From Nemertoderma westbladi (taxonomy: Eukaryota; Xenacoelomorpha; Nemertodermatida; Nemertodermatidae): DNA of 64,000 nt. The notes below the pieces were generated by a model. It saw nothing but the letters and a program-made list of their open reading frames with translations, searched no databases and was not told where the DNA came from. The stretch is taken from NCBI GenBank assembly GCA_032718475.1, contig JAUCBJ010007778.1:1-64000 (forward strand), written 5' to 3'. Below, piece by piece: positions 45,690-56,573 of this stretch. How positions within the stretch are numbered: the first letter of the stretch is position 1; each line of letters opens with the position of its first letter. A program made the position numbers and the translations under genes.

Positions 45690-46190
45690 TTCGAGGTAAT
45701 CTGCTATCTTGGGTGTCTTCTTCATTATCGAGGCGGACTATGTGCTGCAGACATCTCTCGACATTCTGTTCGGGTAGTATTATGTTTACCATCACGTGGC
45801 CGAGGTCATGTCCCCAGCAGTGCTAACCGATCTTGAGTTTGCTGATGATTTAGGTTTACTATAAGACACATTGGAAGGAGCGTAGACGTTGTTAACTAGC
45901 TTAGAGAAGGCTGCATCCAGTGTTGGTACAGTATCTTTCTAGACCAAAATTCTGACAGTAAACATAGACTCAGACAAACAGAAAATTGATTGTGATATTA
46001 AATCGCTGGATAAACTGATAACGTGGAAGACCTGTGATATCTCATGCTCTATAACGGTATTAAGGTTTGCCTTTTCTATGCAGCAGTTGAGCCATTGCTG
46101 CTCTATGACAGCCCATGTTTAGCTCTAATTACTGAAGTGATTTTACAGAACTTACTACACCAGGTTTCTGTTGTTACATACAGTATACCA
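45690..46190 (+). pseudogene. LINE reverse transcriptase relic (FADD type)
   Basis: The plus-strand frame reads VMSPAVLTDLEFADDLGLL (about 45,810-45,862), with the catalytic F-A-D-D, then LTSLEKAASSVG and, after shifts, a FYAAVEPLLLYDS block (about 46,070-46,110). That is the usual order of palm and thumb motifs in LINE RTs whose thumb reads ...EPILLYGSETW. Stops and shifts are frequent. Confidence 0.6.
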
Positions 46191-46214
46191 GGATGCTGCG
46201 CTGCGCAGGGTGTA

Positions 46215-48190
46215 CAATGTACAATGATGGAGGAAACTGGAGGCGGATAGGGTCGAGGAGAGGAGACTAGATGAGGTCGCCAGGAGAGAGAGAAGGGAGG
46301 CAGCGGACAGAGAGGCAGATATAAGGGGAGAGGAGTATGAGTTCGAAGCCCAGGATTTGGACGAGCTGAGGTGGGGATCGGTGACCTTGGACGAGTTTCG
46401 GCTGGGGGACGAACTGGGTTGGATGGAAGAAACACCGACACAGTCAACATCGGGGTTGCAAAGAATGCCCATGCCAGCAGGCTCTGAGGGCGACATCGGA
46501 AGGAAGAGACCGTGGGAGGTAGAAGGGTGGAAGGCTATGGGCGGATACCAGGGCGGAAAGTGACACGGTGGATTAACTGGGCTCCCGGGTTTGGATCCGC
46601 TCCCAGCAGGGGAAGAGGAAGAGGACGAGTTTGGGGTGATGCCACCGATAGAAGGGATTGCGCCCCCGGCAAGGGAAGAGGAGGAGGACGAGTTCGGGGC
46701 GGTAGCAAGGATCAGCCACTCAGACACGGACTGGGTGGATGGGAGAATGGTGATGGCCAGCGGGAGGTGAGCCTTCTGGGACAAACCCGGTAAGTGGACC
46801 TGGGAGCACGGGGAGCCGGCAATGGACTTTGCGGCGAGTACAATCCAGCTGGGCGAGCAACTGGGGACGGCACCATGAGTAGTGTTTGGAGAAACGATGC
46901 CGAGGGTGGAGGAGGACATCGATATGGGTAGGGAAGGCAACGTCCAGTTGTTTACCTACCAGCGGCTCCATAGACCCAGGAGGCCACGCAGAGCCAAGGA
47001 CGACTTAGGGCGGGAGACAATGATGCACGGTTGCGATTACTGTGGGAGATTAACCCATCAGCAAAAGAACTGTCTATACCGTTACCAGAAGGGGACGGTG
47101 TATCTTTACTGCCGCAAGTCTACACACAAGATGGGTGCGTGTCCGAGGTTGCACAACAGATGTTCGAAGTGCAAATTTAGAGGGCACCTTGAGTGCCAGT
47201 GCGACTGGATGGACGATGAGGAGAAATTCCGCATTTTCGAGGAGTGGGCCGACGTCGGAGTCATGACACGACAAAGGATGAAGGCCCAGGAGTTCCGGTG
47301 GGGTTTCTTCAACATTAATATAGAAGCCCACCAGCAGATCACCAAGAGGAGACTACCATTCACGTATCAGGAGGTAACGACAGCGGCATCATACGGAGGG
47401 GTCATCAACACCCAAAGATATCTGGACAGATGGTCACCAGAAAATAGGATCGAATTCAGGGATTTTCTGGCAGAACATGTGCCGCGTGCGATGAAGATGA
47501 TCTTGTGGGACGCTACCAGAGGGAGACAGGAGGGACACTCAGTGGGACCACATGCAAAGCGATACCAGGAGTTAATAACACCAGTACCCAAAGAACCAAC
47601 AACGGGGCTTGGTAAGACTGTATCAGCGAGGATGAGTAGCCTCAAGGGTAAACAGGAAGGGAGGAAGCGGCCCAGACAGGATGACGATAGGGGCAAGGAA
47701 CGTAGATGGTTCCCGGAGGGTTCGGGAGGAGCAATGTATAACTCCAAGACAGGGAATGTCAATGTGCCTGGAAGGCACCACATGGACACACCAGTACAAA
47801 CTCCTAAGTGCAATTTAATTAAGTGCAATTAGTATGTACGTACATAAATAATCAATATACACATATATATCCAATATATAATCAGTATTTACCTATCATT
47901 GTCGAATATAACCTTTTCCAATTAGCTACTGGGACTGGGGACTAATTGACTGAAGCAGGAGGACGAGACAAAGACGGATCTCACTGACATGCCGTACACA
48001 TGCGTGGGACCCGATAAGAGTGTGATGGGAGTAACAGCGAAAACATGTTGAGTATGGGAGGAGTATGGGGAGGAGGTGTTAGGGTATGAGGAAGTAAAAA
48101 ATGTGTGAAACTCAAGTGTGGGGAGTGAGCATAGAAGGGGATGAGTCCCAAGGGACTAGCGAAAGAGGAAGGGACAACAAAATCCGAGTG
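46215..48190 (+). pseudogene. Fragment of BEL-type element carrying the zinc-knuckle ORF
   Basis: 46,215-46,880 (acidic, EEEDEFG-rich; stops at about 46,562, 46,770 and 46,876) and the ORF at 46,882-47,832 form one interrupted coding region. It is homologous, in the opposite orientation, to 55,480-54,480. Shared strings include QSTSGLQ, ISHSDTDWV (HSDTDWV in the other copy), FGETMP and MKMILWDATRGRQ. The downstream sequence CAATTAGCTACTGGGACTGG (near 47,920) is also shared with the other copy's flank (near 54,360). No pol lies upstream; a LINE relic abuts it, so it is a 3' fragment of an element. Confidence 0.65.
46882..47832 (+). CDS. Retrotransposon-borne protein with three tandem CCHC zinc knuckles
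   Basis: 316-residue open frame; the true N-terminus probably lies upstream, beyond the stop near 46,876. Residues 51-64 form a perfect knuckle (CDYCGRLTHQQKNC). The second knuckle lacks its first Cys (Tyr instead: YLYCRKSTHKMGAC). The third is perfect (CSKCKFRGHLECQC). A segment with WSPENRIEFRDFLAEHVPRA and LWDATRGRQEGH follows, then a basic, low-complexity tail. CCHC knuckles bind nucleic acid in Gag-like proteins. No protease, RT or envelope features are seen. The homologue at 55.5-54.5 kb sits downstream of integrase in a BEL/Pao element. I do not recognise the family outside the knuckles. Confidence 0.6.
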   Translation: MFGETMPRVEEDIDMGREGNVQLFTYQRLHRPRRPRRAKDDLGRETMMHGCDYCGRLTHQQKNCLYRYQKGTVYLYCRKSTHKMGACPRLHNRCSKCKFRGHLECQCDWMDDEEKFRIFEEWADVGVMTRQRMKAQEFRWGFFNINIEAHQQITKRRLPFTYQEVTTAASYGGVINTQRYLDRWSPENRIEFRDFLAEHVPRAMKMILWDATRGRQEGHSVGPHAKRYQELITPVPKEPTTGLGKTVSARMSSLKGKQEGRKRPRQDDDRGKERRWFPEGSGGAMYNSKTGNVNVPGRHHMDTPVQTPKCNLIKCN

Positions 48191-48690
48191 GCATTTTATC
48201 AATTATAGTTGGCGAGGTGACATTACCAATAATATTGTCACCTCACAACCAACTAAGGCGATACACGCCGCAAGCCACAGGGAAAGTTGAGAGGTCAAAC
48301 CATCTCAGAGGGAGAAAGAGTCTAGCAAGGCTAGCACGTGGGGATAGTGGCAAGAGGGAGTGGCGAGGTGACAATTAATCAGGTTAAGCCAATGATGGGT
48401 GGGGAAAACACATTGGAAGTGATTAGAGCGCATCTATTGGACAGACCACTCAGTAGAGTAGAGTTGGTTCAATATGTGTTAATAATAATATAACTGTTGC
48501 ACTTATTGATTCTGATTCAGTTGGTTTCTATACAGTTGTGAGACGGGAACAGTTTTTAACCATCGTCATTACCGTGCTATTATATTCTGACTGTGCTATT
48601 ATTATGTTCTGTGATTACAACGACTGACAGTAAAAACTCAGTTATTTCAACGGCCTTCGGCCTATTATATCCAGACTACAACTTTAGCAG
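48191..48690 (+). other. Possible LTR of the left BEL-type fragment
   Basis: Lies 3' of the zinc-knuckle ORF in the position where the BEL copy at 53.4 kb has its LTR. It contains TTGGCGAGGTGACATT paired with AATATTGTCACCTC (48,205-48,245), a second GGCGAGGTGACA at about 48,363, and a TCAACGGCCTTCGG string. Boundaries and a matching partner are not visible, so this is inferred from position. Confidence 0.3.
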
Positions 48691-50599
48691 CCCATGGATG
48701 CGGCGACGCGTATAACACACACACCAGTCACACTGCCAGTCAGTACAGTAGGCCTAGTCAGAATTTTTTCTTAAGTAACCAAGTCTACGATTTGCAAATG
48801 ATTCTGCTTGATATTTGCAAGTACGATTTCTTGATATCTAAATAATATCTACCAACAGACCAACGCCGAGTTGTGTTGTCTTTGTTGCTGCCTAGTTTCT
48901 CATTGCATGCAGAGAGGTATTGGCTATGGGAGAGTGGGGTCATTCCATCATAATCATCCGGCAAAAGCATAATTTGTCACCCATGTCTTCAGAATTGGCC
49001 CTTGTATTGTTGTGTTGTAGACCATGGCGGATTTAATATGTAAAAGAATTTCCCCAAAGGTACCATGGGATCAAAAGTTACAGTACTTTGAATATCAGGC
49101 TCCGCATGGCATAAATGTTGCACTATAGGATTTACTCATAAGGCCGAAACCAAAAAATGGGAAAGCCATTGGTCTCAAATTGTGTTAAAAATAACTCTAC
49201 AGGGGTTTTCTCAGGTCCTGATACCGAAATGAGGTTAGAAATGCAGATTTATTTGGTCTTATTGATTTTTCAGTGTAAATTTAAGATTAGCGATATATCG
49301 CGAATATTAATTTTTGATTTAAAAATTCGCCATGTGAGCATTTTCAAGAAACTGACACTTGGATATATAGTTTAATACATATATTGATATATACAGTAAC
49401 TATATATGGGTGCATACAATATTTTGTACCCATGTAGCAGCAGCATTGCCCCCCTACGATGTTTTGTTTTGGATAATCAAGCCAAAGATCGAAAGGATCT
49501 GGGTAGAAGATTAGCCTTTCCTGATGATTGTGGTGCCTGGAGTTCCACTTAGCTGTATATTCTGTTAACAATAAGTACATGGTAAGCAGCACTAACCCAC
49601 CTTTGTTGAAGACAATTACTCCGAATCGGCAAGATGATAACTCCATTTTTTATTGCACAGTTGGTGTGGTTAACAGTTAACAAAGAAGTTAAAGTACCCA
49701 TCTATCCACAGCCTGAAAAATATCAGATTGTTGATGTTCATAGATATTATGTAAAAAAAATGAAGAGAGAGGAGAAAACTATAAGAAAAGGTTGTAATTT
49801 TTTCCAATCAGAGATAATGTTTGTTTAATTGAGTATATTGGTATATATCTTTCTATTACTCCACCTCCCCATGGCAATGTGAATAATCCTGATGGATAAA
49901 ACATCCATATGAAGGACCGCTCCTGAAACGATTGAGAATATTGATGAAAAGGTGAAGACAATTTCGTCACCACGTAAAGTATACAGTGAGTTGCAAATGA
50001 TTCATTGTTAGCCCCTCGAGATTATTGATTAAAATAGGAAAGCATGCCAATATGGTGCACTTTAAATTTTTTTTTAACTTCAGTAATTGTCGAAGTCACC
50101 CCATACTATGGAGATTTTTATTATACTTATCATTTTATCGAATTCAAGCTTATAAAGGGTTGACTTCAACATTTTTTTATATTTTAAACATCCATGATAA
50201 TCGCACCTAAAAACAGTCTATGAGACTTCCAAGACATGTTTTTAAGGGCAATTACCATGGATGGCTATAGTTTATGTTTTATTATTTAATAATTACCAGA
50301 GTTTATGTTATTGCATGGGCATAACTTAAACAATTAGTTCCCACTTGCCATTTATGTGAGTAGTGTCTACATCATTGTCCAGAATAGGGTGTTTCCCTTC
50401 ACTTCTATGGGGCTTTCTATTATTCCTATGTGTCCCAAATACATTGTGTAATGTTTTCCAACCTGTCCAATATAGGGGCATCCAATCAAATCGTCATATG
50501 AGCCAACTCCTCATCATCGGACCAATACCAACATTCCTAAAGTTAGGCATCTCTCTTATTGGCTATATAATGTAAAGGTTAATGGAAAATTCCACTGAT
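48691..50599. other. Intergenic, no supported gene
   Basis: Several ORFs of 60-100 codons on both strands lack family motifs or splice support. Parts may be the decayed remainder of the pogo-type transposon at 50.6-51.0 kb, but no conserved blocks could be placed. Confidence 0.35.
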
Positions 50600-51060
50600 A
50601 TATAATCCAAGTGTCAGCTACGAATCCGGGGCTCATTATAACAACCTAAACTGGAAGGAGCAATGTATTTGGGACAAGAGCTGGTTGAGGTATATGTAAA
50701 TTGTCTTTTTGGGTAAGTTTTTTTTGGGTAATATTGTGTTTTTTGTGTTTTATTGTGTTTTTGTGTGTTTTTTTGGATAAAGTTTTGTGTTTTTTTGTAT
50801 TTTTTGTGTTTTTCTGTGTATTTTTGGGTAATTTGGTGTTTTTTTGGGTAATTCGTAGGACCGGTAGAATCGTAGACTGCACCATTTGGTCCATTCAGAA
50901 TAGCAATTCTTGGCTTTGTAACACACCATTGGGGGGAGAAAGATTCCTTTAGCATTGGCACAGAAGAGAACACTGTTATTTGAATTTGTGTGATCAATTG
51001 TCCTCTCTAGCCGACTGCCTGACTGCAGCCACATCTGCAGATTACATTCTTGTTGCCAGG
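50600..51060 (-). pseudogene. Pogo/Tigger-type DDE transposase fragment
   Basis: Minus-strand frames carry NSVLFCANAKGIFLPPMVCY then KAKN, and in a shifted frame NGPNGAVYDST. This is the block after the first catalytic Asp in DDE_1-superfamily (pogo, jerky, Tigger-like) transposases. The two frames are offset by a frameshift near 50,900, and the protein is then cut by a T-rich tandem repeat at 50,700-50,850. Upstream DNA-binding and downstream catalytic parts were not found. Confidence 0.6.
50700..50860. repeat. T-rich tandem repeat with TTTTTTGGGTAA units
   Basis: Irregular units of TTTTTTGGGTAA and GTGTTTTTTTG repeat about ten times. The repeat lies in the transposase frame immediately after YDSTG, so it interrupts the pogo-type ORF. 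Confidence 0.7.
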
Positions 51061-51111
51061 GTTGTCTGCAAAGTTTGTTTCGTCATACTGACATAGTTAC
51101 ATATAAATTTG

Positions 51112-53353
51112 TTATTATTATTATTATTATTATTAAACACGGTGAAATATTATAAAAATGTTAACACCGGAGAAAAACAACAAGGTACACTTACGGTAAA
51201 ACCAGGTACACTAATAGTTGAATTGAAATCAGAAAAACACGAATGAATAAAATTAGTGACCAATGCATCTTAAGAAAATAAAAACGGACAGTACATACTA
51301 AAGAGAGAAATCAAGCGGAAATTTAAACGGAAATGAAGTAAAAATATTGAAATTATGTATGTAAATACTATAAACAGTACATTAGAGCAGCATATTATTA
51401 AAAATTTACAAATCTTATAAAAACGTAACAATATGCCATATTAAATTAAAAACGTATACATGAGTTCCAAGTAGTACAGTAGAACAAATGACATTATTAC
51501 AAATATAGATATAGAAGGCAGATAACAATTAATAGTATGTAGAAATTATAATAGATATGATAAAAACATAAAGTAGAACAGATAAAAACATATATTATAT
51601 TTACAGATAAAATTACAATAATTACACTAAATTCCGGTTAAACTTACAAAAAGAAAGTAGGTTAATTTCTTTGAGTCTTAGAGGAAATAACAGTTTATTA
51701 CGGCAATTTACAACTTCAGCTGGAAGCGAGTTCCAAATGGGCACCACTCTATGGGAAAAATTATTTTTGCTCATCTGCAAGCGCGACTGTTTATGAAACA
51801 GTTTACGGTCGTGACCTTTCAACCCACCCCTAGGGGCCAAGGTAAAGAAGTCAGCGAAGTTTAGGTCGACTTTGTTGTTCGAAAGAGCGAAGGTCATCTT
51901 GAGGTCAAAAATTATGCGGCGCACTTCCAGGGGTTGAAGTTGTAATACATTAATTCGATTCAAATAGCTTACTGTATAATCCAAATTACAACATTTAAAA
52001 AGGCGGCGCGTAAAATATCTCTGTACCCGCTCAAGTAAGTCTATACAACCTAAATGAAAAGGAGACCATATAGGCGTACAGTACTCTAATAAGGAACGCA
52101 CATAAGATTTAAAAGCCATAATTAATGCAGAATGATTCGAAGTTAAAAAGCAAATGAAAATCAAATTTGTCCTTTTTAGGGCCTTGGCATAGCTTGTTCG
52201 CGACAATAAACATCGAAATTAAGAGAACTACACATTGTAATACCCAGGTCTCTACAGGAAGTGTCAATCTTTAAACATTTACCACCTAACATGTACTGCG
52301 TATCATTTCGGTCTGCCGAACCGATGTAAAGCACGGTGCACTTATGAGCAGCAATTTTGAGTTGCCATGTATCAGCCCACTTTTCCAAAGCAGATAAAGC
52401 TTCAGCGAGTTGCAAATTATCGGACGAGCGCGCATGCAGCTTTACATCGTCGGCGAACAATTTGCATGATACACTATTACCGATTATATCAGGTAGGTCA
52501 TTAATAAATAACACAAACAATATTGGGCCAAGTACGCTACCTTGAGGGGTACCGGATAGTACATAGCAGACATCGGAAAAACTATTTCCAACAACAACAC
52601 GTTGGCTACGATCAGATAAAAAAGCCGATAACCACAATAGTAAATCTCCAGATATACCATATGCCGATAATTTAGATAATAACTTCCTATGTACAACAGA
52701 ATCAAATGCTTTCGCAAAATCAATATAAATTGTGTCCGTGCTCTGTCGACTATCTAATAAATTGCACCAATCAGTTGTACATTGCAATAATCGAGTACAG
52801 GTAGACCGTTTCTTTAGGAACCCATGTTGCGATTTAGATATGAGTTTATGAGAATATAAATAATCGAGCAATTTGCCCTTTATACACATCTCCATAATTT
52901 TGCATGCAATACAGGTCAAAGAAACAGGTCTGTAATTGTACGGGTCGGCAGCATCCCCCTTCTTATAGATTGGAACAATGAATGCTGTTAACCAAATAGA
53001 AGGTAGACAATGGCTACTAAACGATATTTGGAAAATGGCCGCTAGAGGAGCTGCCAAGCACCGTGATAATCTAGAGAAGATAATACTGGGGAAGCCATCA
53101 GGCGTACGACTCGATTTACCTTCAAGGATACGTTTACCGGACTAAAATCAACATGAGACATAGAAATATGATTGGGAACACGCCGCTCAAAATTTGGTGT
53201 AGCACTGTTATCAACGGAAAAGTTTTCTGGGAATACCTTTGATAGAATACGGGCTTTCTCAATATCATCTACCACGGTTGCACCTTTAAATTTAAACAGT
53301 GAAACACCAGAATTAAGTGTGACAGGATCCAGGAAGGATCCCGGTTTATCCGG
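51112..53353 (-). pseudogene. CR1/I-like LINE, 3' half, interrupted by the BEL element
   Basis: Minus frames 53,353-53,042, 53,057-52,176 and 52,206-51,622 cover RT motifs in order: IVPIYKKGDAADPYNYRPVS, DFAKAFDSV, GTPQGSVLGPILF, LFADDVKLHA, and a C-terminal domain ending in VVPIWNSLPAEVV. Two frame shifts (near 53,050 and 52,190) separate them. A 3' UTR of about 490 bp ends in (TAA)n on the minus strand (51,135-51,112), a typical LINE tail. The 5' side stops exactly at the BEL LTR (53,354), so the upstream half should lie beyond the window. Clade is tentative. Confidence 0.8.
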
Positions 53354-53844
53354 TGTTAGTTTACGCGTCCCCGCCGTGTGTGAAAGTAAATGAGTTCGTG
53401 TCGTTCGTTGTGTATAATAACTGGTATAAAGATATAGATATAGATATGGATTGTCGTACACGGAAGGCGGGATACGGTAACTAAAGTCCCGGTCCTTCCC
53501 TGGCTAAACTATCTAACCTAACTAGCACCAATATGATACTGAGATAACTGAATGAAATGATTACTACCAACTGGCTATATTGCACGGTTGGCCTTGTTAC
53601 TCTACCTAATCGATGCCTTTCCCCCTCTGATTGGTTGATACCCTTGTTGGCGCCCTTTGGAGTGTTTCCGTTCACTCCACCTGTTCTCTCTGGGTTAGGG
53701 GTTTGGCCCCTGACCCTTATTGTGTGTTTCTCCTTCCCATTCTTATTGGGGTGGCACGAGTGATTGATTACCCAATCTCGTGGCCCCCAATATTGCTTGT
53801 CGGCTTAACTTTATGGGGTGTTAGCGGGATTGAATAAGCTAACA
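53354..53844 (-). repeat. 3' LTR of the BEL/Pao element (491 bp)
   Basis: On the minus strand it begins TGTTAGCTTATTC and ends AAACTAACA, giving the short inverted ends TGTTAG/CTAACA. It is preceded by a polypurine tract and followed at once by LINE coding sequence. The 5 bp outside (plus-strand TCCGG, 53,349-53,353) should be repeated beyond the 5' LTR if they are the target duplication. Confidence 0.8.
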
Positions 53845-53853
53845 CTCCCCCCC
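53845..53853 (-). promoter_or_regulatory. Polypurine tract
   Basis: GGGGGGGAG on the minus strand directly abuts the TG of the LTR, the expected position of the plus-strand DNA synthesis primer. Confidence 0.75.
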
Positions 53854-54479
53854 ATGCTATCTTCCCAGTAAGAAGATAGCATCAACCAAAAAGTGCGCTG
53901 CAATCCCGCTGGATCCCGATCTAGTATCGGGTGTGGGGTGGAATTCTTTTCTCTCGGAGCCGGCTTTCCAGGCCACTCCCTATGGGCATGATAACGCAAC
54001 CCTTTATGCCTGGCATCTCATGTCGGGCCGATCGCGCTCACCTCTCACGCGACTTTTGTTTCCCCAACACTTTCGCCCTATCTCTTCTCCACTCTCACTC
54101 TAACTCTCTCATACCCTCGGACCTCCTCGTCCCTCACTCAGCCTCTTATTATCCCCCCCCCCCCACACACTAGAATTGCGTCCGCACTCTCTCCGCACTT
54201 CGCACTATTACTCCGTCCCTCAACCCCACTTTGACTACCTCATCCCTCCTGACGAATCTCCCCCCCCCTCTTGTGCCGTCGCACTCAAGAAGTGTGAATT
54301 TGTCTGGTGTCTCGTCCATAGTGCCATAGTCAGTTTACCCCCCAGTCCCAGTAGCTAATTGAGAAAGGTTGTATGACTATAGTACTTACTCCGAATGTAT
54401 GTATTTGTAGATTACTAATTACTACGTACGTACATACAAATTGCACTTATATGATTATTTGCATTAATTAAATTTGTAC
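53854..54479 (-). other. BEL non-coding region between extra ORF and polypurine tract
   Basis: No ORF with support. It shares CAATTAGCTACTGGGACTGG (minus strand, near 54,360) with the region after the left zinc-knuckle ORF (47,920). Near 53,852-53,885 GCTATCTTC and GAAGATAGC form a small hairpin. Confidence 0.5.
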
Positions 54480-55480
54480 TTAATAGTTCGTACGTCCCAC
54501 GCGGCGCCTTCCAGGCGTACCACGTCCAAGCCTCAGTTTCGCTCCCTCGGCTCTGGGAACCTATCTGTTCCTCTGGGGATAGTTCCCCCTGGCGTCCTCT
54601 TCCCTGGGTCGTTTCTTGGTTACCACCGCTCCTCTGGGATCCGCTCTCTGCTTTCGGACCTTCGCCGCCACCTCCCTGCTGATTCCGGTTGTTGGCTCCT
54701 TGGGCACTGGTGTTATTAGTGCCCGATATCGCTTCGCCGGTGGCCCCTCAGAGTGGCCCTGTTGTCTCCCTCTGGTGGCGTCCCATAGGATCATCTTCAT
54801 TGCGTCCCAAGCGATCTCCGCGTTCCGTGGAGTCGCTGGTAGGCGGACTTCTCCACGTTGGTGTCCCTGTCTACGTCGATCTCTCCGCCCCTCTCGGGCA
54901 TCGTCTCCCCGAATACTATCCGTGGTGCCGTCCCCGGTTGCTCGCCCAACCTGGTAGTGCTCCCCGCGAAATCCATCGCCGGCTCCTCTTGTACCTAGGC
55001 CCGCTTGCCGGGTCTATCCCAGAAGGCCCTCGCCCCACTGGCCGTCACCACCCTCCCGCCAACCCAGTCCGTGTCCGAGTGGCCAATCCTCTCGATGGGC
55101 GGCACCCCTCCGAACTCGTCGTCGTCTTCCTCCTCTGGCAGTGGCTCCAACCCCGGTATCCCGATGGATCCACTATGTCCCTTCCTGCCTTGGCTCTCGC
55201 CCGTAGCTCTCCATCCCTCTAGCTCCCTTAACTTCCTTGGCGGTTGTTCGCCCTCGGCGCCCGCTGGTATGGGCATCGCTTGCAATCCCGACGTCGACTG
55301 TTTCGGTGATCCCACCGTCCACCCCAGTTCTTTCCCTAGAGACTCCCCCGAACTCCCTGACGAAGCCCAACGAAGTTCGTCTAAGGCTGCTTATTCCTCG
55401 AAGCCGTAACTCTGCGTCCTGGCCTCCTCTTCCCTCTCCTCTGCTTCTATCCTCTCCCGTCTAGTTTGCCTGCCATCTCG
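54480..55480 (-). pseudogene. Extra ORF downstream of integrase, deleted copy
   Basis: Homologous to 46,240-47,832 (+): an acidic segment with PKQSTSGLQAMPIPAGAEGE, EEEDDDEFGG and HSDTDWVGG, then a FGETMP-type motif, then MKMILWDATRGRQQGHSEGP and PVPKEPTTG. Near 54,805-54,830 the sequence jumps from the region before the first knuckle to the MKMILWD block, so about 500 bp encoding all three zinc knuckles is missing, and the reading frame shifts there. The position between integrase and LTR is where env-like or accessory genes sit in LTR elements. No signal peptide or transmembrane segment is seen. Confidence 0.65.
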
Positions 55481-55892
55481 AACTCTCCCCGATCGCTCAC
55501 CCGTAGGTGGTGCCTTGCCAAGGCGCAAACGTGATGAGTGATGGGTTTAGGTGGTTTAAGTTCAGTTCGATGGCCTATCTCTTTCTGAATTTCTGAGTTA
55601 TTGCCTATTCTTACTACTGTTACCATAATTTGTTCCCCTTCTTAGCCCTATTCTTATCCTAATTTTATTTTGATTTAATTTCAATCCTACTACCTTACTG
55701 TTTCCTATTACTTGCTACTGCCTATGGATTATTCTATCTCCTAATCCACATTCTGGCCTACTCTGTGGGCCTGTGCAGTACAGCAGTATATGTCGCGCTG
55801 CCTACACGATCTATCCAACTGTACTCACATGCCCCCCTCTCGCTACTAACTGCTAACCAATATCTATATCTTATATACCCTTCTACCTCTTA

Positions 55893-56425
55893 CTCTCTCT
55901 CTAACTAACGGTACTACGTACCCTCTAACTCTAACTTTCTCTCTAACTAACGGTACTACGTACCCTCTAACTCTAACTTTCTCTCTAACTAACGGTACTA
56001 CGTACCCTCTAACCTCTAACTCTTCTCCAACTAACGGTACTACGTACCCTCTAACCTCTAACTCTTCTCCAACTAACGGTACTACGTACCCTCTAACTCT
56101 CTACCTAACGGTACTACGTACCCTCTAACTCTCTACCTAACGGTACTACGTACCCTCTAACTCTCTACCTAACGGTACTACGTACCCTCTAACTCTCTAC
56201 CTAACGGTACTACATACCCTCTAACTCTCTAACTAACGGTACTACGTACCCTCTAACTCTCTACCTAACGGTACTACGTACCCTCTAACTCTCTAACTAA
56301 CGGTACTACGTACCCTCTAACTCTCTACCTAACGGTACTACGTACCCTCTAACTCTTCTCTAACTAACGGTACTACGTACCTCCTAACTAACTAACTAAC
56401 GGTACTACGTACCCTCTAACTCTTA
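55893..56425 (-). repeat. 31-bp tandem repeat with GGTACTACGTACC core, 15 copies
   Basis: Fifteen copies of CTAACGGTACTACGTACCCT followed by a variable CTAACTCT-type linker. The most regular stretch (56,100-56,340) has a 31-bp period. Each core holds GGTAC and GTACC around a TAC spacer, so every unit can form a small palindrome. It lies within the BEL element, between the integrase stop and the extra ORF. Confidence 0.9.
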
Positions 56426-56573
56426 CTGACTAACTTCTGCCTACTAACTGCGTACCTACTATGTACTATTATTTTATTTTATTTTTAATTTTTGTGTGGG
56501 AAGGGCGTCTCGCCCTCAATCCCACCCCCCTCAGTCCAAATCTTGGACGACTAAACTCTACTCTAACTCCAAG

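Noticed and set aside
46155-46940. 261-codon minus-strand ORF rich in Ser and Pro
   Set aside because: It is antisense to the acidic, GAG/GAC-rich segment of the BEL-type ORF; the sense strand is supported by homology to the copy at 55 kb.
49344-49646. 100-codon minus-strand ORF as a transposase fragment
   Set aside because: Some resemblance to transposase-like composition, but no catalytic or zinc motif could be identified.
54474-55464. Plus-strand ORFs of up to 177 codons
   Set aside because: They are antisense to the BEL extra ORF and have Ser/Pro-rich shadow composition.
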